This document shows, piece by piece, positions 57,637-64,000 of a stretch of DNA of 64,000 nt. A model generated the notes under the pieces. That model was not told where the DNA came from, made no database searches, and was given only the letters and a program-made list of their open reading frames with translations. The position numbers and the translations under genes were made by a program. How positions within the stretch are numbered: the first letter of the stretch is position 1; every line of letters begins with the position of its first letter. This DNA is from Paracoccus homiensis (GTDB taxonomy: Bacteria; Pseudomonadota; Alphaproteobacteria; Rhodobacterales; Rhodobacteraceae), in NCBI RefSeq assembly GCF_900111675.1, contig NZ_FOHO01000004.1:186001-250000 (forward strand), given 5' to 3'.

Positions 57637-58791
57637 ATGACGGTCGTACCCGTGACATCCGCCGATCTCGACGCAGTCGAAGTGGCATGGTTTTCGGCGC
57701 TTTGCTCGGACGATTATCAGTTCCTGGGCGTGCCGGACGGGTCGCTGCGGTCGTCGTGGAAACACTGTTCGGACATCGTGAAGACCGCCGAATCGCAAGG
57801 CTTCGGCAATATCCTGTGCCCGTCCTCGTATCAGGTCGGCCAGGACACGCTTAGCTTTGTCGCGGGCTGCGCGCCCATCACCGACCGCATCAACCTGCTG
57901 GCAGCCGTGCGCTGCGGCGAGATGCAGCCCATCATGCTGGCCCGCACCATCGCCACGCTGGACCACATGCTGGAAGGCCGGCTGACGGTGAACATCATCT
58001 CGTCCGATTTTCCGGGCGAACAGGCCGATAGCGGCTATCGCTACCAACGCTCGCGCGAGGTGGTCGAGATCCTGAAACAGGCCTGGACCCGCGACCAGAT
58101 CGATTATCAGGGCGAGGTCTATAATTTCAGCGGCCTCACCACCGATCCCGCCCGCCCCTATCAGCAGGGCGGTCCGATGCTGTATTTCGGCGGCTACAGC
58201 CCCGCCGCACTGGACCTGTGCGGCCAGCATTGCGACGTCTATCTGATGTGGCCCGAAAAATCCGAAGACATCGCCGAACGGATGAAGGCCGCCAATGCCG
58301 CCGCCGAAAGATACGGCCGCACGCTGGATTACGGTTTCCGGTCGCATGTGATCGTCCGCGATACCGAAGCCGAGGCCAAGGACTACGCCCGCCACATCGC
58401 CAGCAAGCTGGATGACGATCTGGGCCGTGCGATACGTGAACGCGCGCTTGATTCGGGCAGCCTTGGCGTCAGCCATCAGGCCCGCAACCGCGAACTGGCC
58501 GATTTGGAAGGCTATATCGAACCGAATCTGTGGACCGGCATCGGGCGCGCGCGTTCGGGCTGTGGCGCGGCGATCGTCGGCTCGACCGATCAGGTGCTGA
58601 CCAAGCTGGAAGAACTTCAGAAGATGGGCATCCGTGCCTTTATCCTGTCGGGCTATCCCCATATCGACGAAGCCGATCACTTTGGCAGCCGCGTATTGCC
58701 GCAGATGAAAACCTGTCAGTTGAACAAGGTCTGGGGCCGCGTCCCCGACAGCATGCCGCAGACGCCCCTTGGCGCAGGAGAACGTCGCTAA
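57637..58791 (+). CDS. smoC: FMNH2-dependent sulfoquinovose monooxygenase (LLM family)
   Basis: 384 aa from ATG 57637 with AGGAGGGG 6-8 bp upstream. Bacterial luciferase-like TIM barrel related to alkanesulfonate monooxygenase SsuD (NILCPSSYQVGQDTLSFVAG, ATLDHMLEGRLTVNIISSD within 105-130, GGYSPAALDLCG). In sulfo-SMO it oxidatively cleaves the C-S bond of sulfoquinovose to 6-oxo-glucose and sulfite. The order smoC-smoB-smoA supports this over generic SsuD; no ssuABC genes are present. Confidence 0.82.
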   Translation: MTVVPVTSADLDAVEVAWFSALCSDDYQFLGVPDGSLRSSWKHCSDIVKTAESQGFGNILCPSSYQVGQDTLSFVAGCAPITDRINLLAAVRCGEMQPIMLARTIATLDHMLEGRLTVNIISSDFPGEQADSGYRYQRSREVVEILKQAWTRDQIDYQGEVYNFSGLTTDPARPYQQGGPMLYFGGYSPAALDLCGQHCDVYLMWPEKSEDIAERMKAANAAAERYGRTLDYGFRSHVIVRDTEAEAKDYARHIASKLDDDLGRAIRERALDSGSLGVSHQARNRELADLEGYIEPNLWTGIGRARSGCGAAIVGSTDQVLTKLEELQKMGIRAFILSGYPHIDEADHFGSRVLPQMKTCQLNKVWGRVPDSMPQTPLGAGERR

Positions 58792-58792
58792 G

Positions 58793-59707
58793 ATGGATAT
58801 CACCACGACCCCCACCACCGACCGCGTGCAGATCGCCGAGGGGCTTAGCTTTTCGCGCCTTGTCTATGGAATGTGGCGGATCGGCGATGATGCCGACACT
58901 TCGGCCAGCCATGTCCGCGCCAAGATCGACGCCTGCCTAGATCAGGGCATCACCACGCTGGATCAGGCCGACATCTATGGCGATTACACCGCCGAATCGA
59001 TCCTTGGCCAGGCGCTGAAGGCCGACACCGCCCTGCGCCAGAAGGTCGAACTGGTCACCAAATGCGACATCGTCGCGCCGATCGGCAAATACAGCGACGC
59101 GCCGTGCAAATACTACGACACGTCCAAGGCGCATATCGATGCCTCGGTCGAAAATTCGCTGAAGGATCTGGGGACAGACTATCTGGACCTGCTGCTGATC
59201 CATCGTCCCGACCCGTTGATGGATGCCGAGGAAACCGGCGCCGCGCTGGACGCGCTGGTGGCATCGGGCAAGGTCCGCGCCGTCGGCGTGTCCAACTTCC
59301 GTCCCTGGGATGTCCAGCTGCTGCAAAGCGCGATGTCGACGCGGCTGGCCACCAACCAGATCGAAATCTCGCTGGCCCGCATCGCGCCCTTCACCGATGG
59401 CGATCTGGCCTTCCATCAGCGCCGTCAGGACCCGATCATGGCCTGGTCCCCGCTTGGCGGTGGCAGCCTGATGCAGGGTGATGGCGAGGTGGCACGCCGC
59501 ATGGACGTGCTGGCGCAGGAATATGGCGTTGACCGCGCGGCAATCGCGATCGCCTTCCTGCTGCGTCACCCGGCAACGATCCTGCCGGTTCTGGGCACCA
59601 ACGCGCTGGACCGCATCGCGCGGATCGGCGATGCCGCCAAGGTTCAGCTGACCCGCGTTCAGTGGTTCCAGCTGTACGAGGCCGCACTGGGCCACGAGGT
59701 CGCGTGA
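58793..59707 (+). CDS. smoB: 6-oxo-glucose reductase (aldo/keto reductase)
   Basis: 304 aa from ATG 58793. AKR tetrad D57, Y62, K90 and H137 (TLDQADIYGDY, LVTKCD, LLLIHRPDP), with SNFRPWD. The sequence type (VYGMWRIGDDADTS near the N terminus) agrees with my recollection of Agrobacterium SmoB. In the pathway it reduces the 6-aldehyde to D-glucose with NAD(P)H. Starts 1 bp after the smoC stop codon. Confidence 0.82.
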   Translation: MDITTTPTTDRVQIAEGLSFSRLVYGMWRIGDDADTSASHVRAKIDACLDQGITTLDQADIYGDYTAESILGQALKADTALRQKVELVTKCDIVAPIGKYSDAPCKYYDTSKAHIDASVENSLKDLGTDYLDLLLIHRPDPLMDAEETGAALDALVASGKVRAVGVSNFRPWDVQLLQSAMSTRLATNQIEISLARIAPFTDGDLAFHQRRQDPIMAWSPLGGGSLMQGDGEVARRMDVLAQEYGVDRAAIAIAFLLRHPATILPVLGTNALDRIARIGDAAKVQLTRVQWFQLYEAALGHEVA

Positions 59708-60213
59708 TGCAGATGGCGAAACCCACAAGCTTTGTCCCCGATCCCGCCAATGGCCGGATGCTGCGCGACGCATTCGGTCGCTTTGCGACCGGCGTGACGA
59801 TCGTGACGGCCAAGGGCCCCGAAGGCTGCGTGGCAATCACGGCCAACAGCTTTTCCTCGGTCTCGATGGAGCCGCCGCTGGTGCTATGGTCGCCCGCGCG
59901 CAGTTCGTCCCGGTTTCAGCATTTCGCCGGTGCCACGCATTATGCGATCCATGTGCTGTCCGCCGAACAAGAGGCGCTGGCCTTTGCCGTCGCACGCAGC
60001 GCCACCGCACTGACCGAGGGTGACCTTGACGTGAACGCCGAAGGCGTGCCGGTCCTGAAACATTGTCTTGCACGTTTCGAATGTTCGCGGCATGCGCTGC
60101 ATGACGCTGGCGACCACGCCATCGTGGTCGGCGAGGTGCTGCGCGCCGAAATGCGCGAGGGGGACCCGCTGGCGTTCTTCGGTGGAAAGATCGCGCGTCT
60201 GAATATCAATTAA
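59707..60213 (+). CDS. smoA: NAD(P)H:flavin reductase
   Basis: 168 aa, HpaC/flavin reductase-like fold with FGRFATGVTIVTA and ANSFSSVSMEPPLVLW. Provides FMNH2 to the LLM monooxygenase. The ATG shares a base with the smoB stop (TGATG). Confidence 0.85.
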   Translation: MQMAKPTSFVPDPANGRMLRDAFGRFATGVTIVTAKGPEGCVAITANSFSSVSMEPPLVLWSPARSSSRFQHFAGATHYAIHVLSAEQEALAFAVARSATALTEGDLDVNAEGVPVLKHCLARFECSRHALHDAGDHAIVVGEVLRAEMREGDPLAFFGGKIARLNIN

Positions 60214-60264
60214 GCGCCGCCGGCCCGGTTGAGGAGCCGGGCTGACAGGCGTCGGGGGGAGTAT

Positions 60265-60852
60265 ATGGCACTGCTTGGCGGCGTGATCCGGCCGATTTCC
60301 TGGATCAACGAGCATCTTCTGATGCTGGGGCGCGGCGTCGGCATCATCGCCATCGCCGTGATGGTGGCGGTGACCCTGTTGCAGGTGTTCTGCCGCTATG
60401 TGCTGAACAATGCCCTGCCCTGGCCCGACGAGGCCGCACGGTTCTGCATGTTGTGGATGACCGGGTTGATGGCGCCGACGGCGTTCCGCCGTGGCGGGTT
60501 CGTGGCCATCGACATGCTGGCGCTGGCCTTGCCCCGCGCGGCGGCGGCGATCCTGAACATCTTTCTGATGGTGGTCAGCCTGACGGTGCTGGTCTTTGCC
60601 GTCCAGATCGGCTGGTCCGAGACGACGGGCCTTGGCGGGCGCTTTGCCTCGGCCTCGCTTTACATTCCGACCGCGATCGATTTCAGCGAATGGCAACGCG
60701 TGCCGCGCAGCTGGATGATGGCGTCTCTTCTGGTCGGGATCGTGCTGCTGATCATGGTCAATGTCGAACTGATCCTGCGCAATGTCGCCCAGCTTCTTGG
60801 CGTCACCGATCTTCCCCCCATTCCCCACGCCGATACGCAGGGTGCCGAGTGA
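60265..60852 (+). CDS. dctQ: TRAP small permease DctQ
   Basis: 195 aa from ATG 60265 behind GGGGGGAG. Four helices; LQVFCRYVLNNALPWPDEAA is the helix 1-2 hallmark. In the sulfoquinovose locus, downstream of smoA by 51 bp. Coupled to dctM by TGATG. Confidence 0.92.
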   Translation: MALLGGVIRPISWINEHLLMLGRGVGIIAIAVMVAVTLLQVFCRYVLNNALPWPDEAARFCMLWMTGLMAPTAFRRGGFVAIDMLALALPRAAAAILNIFLMVVSLTVLVFAVQIGWSETTGLGGRFASASLYIPTAIDFSEWQRVPRSWMMASLLVGIVLLIMVNVELILRNVAQLLGVTDLPPIPHADTQGAE

Positions 60853-62141
60853 TGCTGGTCTGGTTTCTTCCCGTCTTTCTGGTCTTTCTGATGATCGGCC
60901 TGCCGGTGTTTTTCGGCCTGCTGGCCGCGCCGGGAATCCTGCTGTTCCTGAATGGTCAGGAACGCGATCTGACATTGCTGTATCGCAATCTCTATAACGG
61001 CATGGACAGCTTTCCGCTGATGGCCATCCCGTTCTTCATGCTGGCCGGCGAGATCATGAACCGCGGCGGCATCACGCATCGCCTGGTCGAATTCAGTCAG
61101 GCGCTGATGGGGCATCTGCGCGGCGGTCTGGCGCATGTGAACGTGCTGTCCTCGATGCTGTTCGCGGGGCTGTCGGGATCCGCCGTCGCCGACACCAGCG
61201 CCCTGGGGTCGATGCTGATCCCGGCGATGGAAAAACAGGGCTATACCCGCCGCTTCGCCGCCGCGATCACGGCCGCAAGCTCGGTCATCGGGCCGATCAT
61301 CCCGCCATCGGGCATCATGATCATCTATGCCTATGTCATGGGCGAAAGCGTCGCGGCGCTGTTTCTTGCCGGTCTGGTTCCAGGGGCGATGGTCGGGATC
61401 GGTCTGATGCTGCTGATCAAGCTGATGGCCGACCGCTATGACTTTCCGGTCGCGTCGCGCAAGTTCACCTGGGGCGAACGCGGACAGGCCAGCCTGAAGG
61501 CGTTCTTTCCGCTGATGACGCCGATCATCATTCTGGGCGGCATCCTGATCGGTGTCTTTACCCCGACCGAGGCCGCCGCCGTGGCCGTCGCCTATGCGCT
61601 GTTCATCAGCCTGTTCGTCCTGCGCACGATGCGGATCGGCGAACTGGGCGATGTGATGGGCCGCGCCGGCCTGACCTCGGCGGTTGTGCTGTTGCTGGTC
61701 GGGGCGGCGATGTCCTTCAAGACGGTCGTGTCGCTGTCGCATACACCGCAGATGCTGGCCGAGTTCATCCTGACGCTGACCGCGAACCCGTTGCTGTTGC
61801 TGTTCCTGGTGAACCTGCTGCTGTTCGTGGTCGGGATGTTCCTTGACGCAGGCCCCGCGATCATCATTCTGGGTCCGATCCTGGGGCCGGTTTTCGTGGG
61901 CATGGGTGTGGACAGCATCCATTTCGCGATCATCATGTGCGTCAACCTGACCGTGGGTCTGGCCACACCGCCGATGGGACTGGTGTTATTCGTGGCCTCG
62001 GCCGTGTCAGGGGAAAAGGTCATGTCGATCTCGCGCACGATCCTGCCATTCCTTGCGGTCGAGATCATCGTGATCTTCCTGATCACCTATTTCCCCGCGA
62101 TTTCCATGACGATCCCGCGCCTGACGGGCTTCGCGAACTGA
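60852..62141 (+). CDS. dctM: TRAP large permease DctM
   Basis: 429 aa, about 12 helices; FFMLAGEIMNRGGITHRLVE, LSGSAVADTSALGSML and GVFTPTEAAAVAVAYAL are DctM motifs. Proposed to import sulfoquinovose or its glycerol glycoside, in place of the ABC importer of the Agrobacterium locus. Confidence 0.93.
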   Translation: MLVWFLPVFLVFLMIGLPVFFGLLAAPGILLFLNGQERDLTLLYRNLYNGMDSFPLMAIPFFMLAGEIMNRGGITHRLVEFSQALMGHLRGGLAHVNVLSSMLFAGLSGSAVADTSALGSMLIPAMEKQGYTRRFAAAITAASSVIGPIIPPSGIMIIYAYVMGESVAALFLAGLVPGAMVGIGLMLLIKLMADRYDFPVASRKFTWGERGQASLKAFFPLMTPIIILGGILIGVFTPTEAAAVAVAYALFISLFVLRTMRIGELGDVMGRAGLTSAVVLLLVGAAMSFKTVVSLSHTPQMLAEFILTLTANPLLLLFLVNLLLFVVGMFLDAGPAIIILGPILGPVFVGMGVDSIHFAIIMCVNLTVGLATPPMGLVLFVASAVSGEKVMSISRTILPFLAVEIIVIFLITYFPAISMTIPRLTGFAN

Positions 62142-62175
62142 CAAGATTCAGAATAACCAAGGGAGGCTAACTGAA

Positions 62176-63222
62176 ATGCTGAAGACTTCGCTGACACTGG
62201 CCGCGATGCTGGCGCTGAGCGCGCCCGCAATGGCACAGGATTTCACCATCCGCGCCGTCGCCAACTCGAACGAGGAAGACGAGGATTACGACGGCCTGCA
62301 GGTCTTCAAATCCCATGTCGAAGCCGCCTCGAACGGGCGCATCGCGGTCGAGATCTACATGGGCACGCAGCTGTGCTCGAACGGGGCCGAATGTCTGCAG
62401 GGCGTCGCCGACGGCTCGATCGATGTCTATATCTCGACCTCGGGCGGGGCGGCTGGCCTGTTTCCCTATGTGCAGGTGCTGGATCTGCCCTATCTGATGC
62501 AGGATGACCGCATCGCCGAAAAGGTTCTGGCAGGCGATTTCACCCGCGAGATGCGCAAGATGGCGTTGGCGGATTCGGGCGACACCATCCGCCTGATGAC
62601 CATCGGCAATACCGGCGGCTGGCGCAACTTTGCCAATACCAAGCAGCGCGTCCAGAAGCCCGAGGATCTGGCCGGGATGAAGCTGCGCACCGTCGTCGCC
62701 GACCTGCCGCAGGAACTGGTCCGCGCGCTTGGCGCATCGCCGACCCCGATTCCGTGGCCAGAGCTGTTCACCTCGTTGCAGACCGGCGTGGTCGAGGGCA
62801 CCAAGAACGGCATCACCGACATCATGTCGATGAAATTCCCCGAGGCGGGGCTGCAATATGTCACGCTGGACGGCCACGCCTACATGGCGGCGCTGTGGTG
62901 GATGTCGAACCAGAAATTCATGGAACTGCCCGAGGACATGCGTCAGGTGGTGGTCGATGGGTTCTATCAGCTTCAGCAGGCAACCTTCGCCTCGCCCAAG
63001 CGGAAATCGATCCCGGCCTACGAGGAATTCGTGGCAGGCGGCGGCGATCTGTATGTGCCCACCCCCGAAGAAAAGCAGGCCTTCGCCGATGCGGCACAGC
63101 CCGTCTACGAATGGTTCACCAGCAATGTCGATGGCGGTCAGGACATCTTTGACCTGATGAAAGCCTCGGTCGATGAGGCGACTGCCGAATTGCAGGCCGA
63201 ACGCAGCGCCGACATCAACTAA
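62176..63222 (+). CDS. dctP: TRAP substrate-binding protein DctP
   Basis: 348 aa, signal peptide about 1-21 (SAPAMA-QD). MKLRTVVADLPQELVRALGASPTPIPW contains the substrate Arg. A Cys pair (LCSNGAEC) near residues 62-69 might form a periplasmic disulfide. Last gene before a strong terminator. An anionic sugar sulfonate would fit the conserved Arg, but specificity is inferred from context. Confidence 0.92.
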   Translation: MLKTSLTLAAMLALSAPAMAQDFTIRAVANSNEEDEDYDGLQVFKSHVEAASNGRIAVEIYMGTQLCSNGAECLQGVADGSIDVYISTSGGAAGLFPYVQVLDLPYLMQDDRIAEKVLAGDFTREMRKMALADSGDTIRLMTIGNTGGWRNFANTKQRVQKPEDLAGMKLRTVVADLPQELVRALGASPTPIPWPELFTSLQTGVVEGTKNGITDIMSMKFPEAGLQYVTLDGHAYMAALWWMSNQKFMELPEDMRQVVVDGFYQLQQATFASPKRKSIPAYEEFVAGGGDLYVPTPEEKQAFADAAQPVYEWFTSNVDGGQDIFDLMKASVDEATAELQAERSADIN

Positions 63223-63240
63223 GCTGCCCCGAAATGAAAG

Positions 63241-63276
63241 AACCCGCCCGAAGCATCGCCTCGGGCGGGTTTTTTG
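63241..63276. terminator. Rho-independent terminator after the TRAP genes
   Basis: AACCCGCCCGA pairs with TCGGGCGGGTT, followed by a T6 run on the plus strand. It also lies 3' of the convergent lactonase gene and may act on both. Confidence 0.92.
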
Positions 63277-63292
63277 ATGCCGTGAAGGATCG

Positions 63293-64000
63293 CTACAGGA
63301 TCACGCGATGTTCGGCCTGTCCGCGGAACCGGGTCGGCGTGGCAAAGACGCAGCCATCCTGATCGCCGGGCTGCGCCAATCCTTCATGCGCCGAGGTTGC
63401 AAACAGCGTGGCCAGATCCGCGCCGCCGAAAGCCGGGCAGGAAATCTGACCGACAGGAAATTCGATCGCCTCAAGGAACCGGCCGTCCGGCGCATAGCGG
63501 GCAACGCGGGACGCGCCCCATTGCGCTGACCACAGGCAGCCTTCGGCATCGACGACCGCGCCATCGGGGTTCAGCCCCTCGGACCGCAGATCGGCAAAGA
63601 CCTGTGGCGCGGATGCGGGCCAGCCATCGCCATCCAGGGCCACGGACTGGATCACCGCCTCGGCGGTGTCGGCAAAATAGGCCGTCTGCCCGTCAGGCGA
63701 AAAGCAGATCGAATTGGTGATCGTGATCTGGGGAAACAGGCGGCGAAGCTCGCCGCGATGAAAACGCCAGATCGAGCCCGCCTTGGGCTGGGCCTGTTTG
63801 CCCATCGTCCCGATCCAGAAGCCGCCCTGCGGATCTGCGCGCCCGTCATTCGACCGCGTGACCGGGTTGTCGGCCTCTAGCGCGGTGACGGTTTCAAGGG
63901 TGCCGCTGGTCAGGTCCAGAACGCTTAGCGCCTTTTCCGATGCAACCAGCAGCCGGTTGTCATCGATGATCCCCGCCGCGCTGGTCAGATCGTCGAAATC
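63293..64000 (-). CDS. SMP-30/gluconolactonase family protein, C-terminal part
   Basis: Runs off the right edge; about 235 residues visible, in frame from position 64000. Beta-propeller lactonase repeats with RSNDGRADPQGGFWIGTMG (metal-binding Asn/Asp) and NSICFSPDGQTAYFADT, both diagnostic. Such enzymes hydrolyse sugar lactones. Convergent with the sulfoquinovose locus, so membership in that pathway is uncertain. Confidence 0.88.
   Translation of the reverse strand, partial: DFDDLTSAAGIIDDNRLLVASEKALSVLDLTSGTLETVTALEADNPVTRSNDGRADPQGGFWIGTMGKQAQPKAGSIWRFHRGELRRLFPQITITNSICFSPDGQTAYFADTAEAVIQSVALDGDGWPASAPQVFADLRSEGLNPDGAVVDAEGCLWSAQWGASRVARYAPDGRFLEAIEFPVGQISCPAFGGADLATLFATSAHEGLAQPGDQDGCVFATPTRFRGQAEHRVIL

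Noticed and set aside
57637..60213. Alkanesulfonate (ssu) utilisation instead of sulfoquinovose
   Set aside because: An SsuD/SsuE pair would normally come with ssuABC and no aldo/keto reductase. The AKR coupled by 1-bp spacing and by overlap points to a sugar aldehyde product.
63293..64000. SMP-30 protein as a sulfogluconolactonase of a sulfo-ED pathway
   Set aside because: It is on the opposite strand beyond a strong terminator, and no sulfogluconate dehydratase or aldolase is in the window. It may belong to the next locus.

Overview
The window is one contiguous, gene-dense, high-GC chromosomal segment of an alphaproteobacterium. It is most probably a member of the Rhodobacteraceae, possibly Paracoccus-like; this is inferred from codon style, the abundance of TRAP transporters, and gene sets such as a fused ThiF, SorAB and a TTGAT-N4-ATCAA box. 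I saw no insertion sequences, tRNA, rRNA or CRISPR. Only the two end genes are cut by the window edge: hmgA on the left and a SMP-30-type lactonase on the right.

Layout. (1) 1-5161: tyrosine/homogentisate catabolism (hmgA, divergent Lrp/AsnC regulator, hppD, a small Rieske protein), a lipoamide-dehydrogenase-like flavoprotein and an MBL-fold-like protein. (2) 5228-12616: Na+-translocating NADH:quinone reductase operon nqrABCDEF on the minus strand, with its maturation genes apbE and nqrM divergent. (3) 12627-16992: small membrane protein, CBS protein, hotdog thioesterase, then a LysR regulator divergent from an MFS transporter and a DkgB-like aldo/keto reductase. (4) 17027-19646: arsenic resistance, arsR divergent from acr3-arsC-arsH. 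(5) 19690-31641: a glucuronide/hexuronate utilisation island with uxaC, uxuB, a GH31 glycosidase, a TRAP transporter, a GH2 beta-glucuronidase, a GntR regulator and uxuA. (6) 31765-41140: dienelactone-hydrolase-like protein, an Mla-type lipid transporter, GNAT, ECF sigma/anti-sigma pair, sulfite dehydrogenase sorAB, and small stress-protein-like genes including a 34-residue membrane peptide. (7) 41265-47087: LysR, EthD-like protein, a complete TRAP transporter and an amidase, an uncharacterised uptake-and-hydrolysis cluster. (8) 47147-55323: cell wall hydrolase, DEAD-box helicase, then the TPP-riboswitch-controlled thiCOSGEF operon. (9) 55662-63222: what reads as a sulfoquinovose monooxygenase (sulfo-SMO) locus. 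It has an NAD-dependent Gfo/Idh/MocA-fold enzyme and a GntR regulator divergent from smoC (LLM monooxygenase), smoB (aldo/keto reductase), smoA (flavin reductase) and a dctQMP TRAP transporter.

How the parts fit. The most interesting unit is region 9. The predicted chemistry is release of sulfoquinovose from a glycoside by the Gfo/Idh/MocA-fold enzyme, desulfonation by SmoC with FMNH2 from SmoA, and reduction of the 6-oxo-glucose to glucose by SmoB. A TRAP transporter sits where the described Agrobacterium sulfo-SMO locus has an ABC importer, and a perfect FNR-type box lies in the divergent promoter. The sulfite released could be oxidised by SorAB in region 6. Region 5 is a second self-contained sugar-acid system: TRAP uptake, glycosidase cleavage, then UxaC-UxuB-UxuA to 2-keto-3-deoxygluconate. 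Its GntR regulator has candidate operators in the divergent transporter promoter. Two genes, the lipoamide-dehydrogenase homologue and dctQ of region 5, are preceded by tiny ORFs with good ribosome binding sites that end in an ATGA overlap with the gene start.
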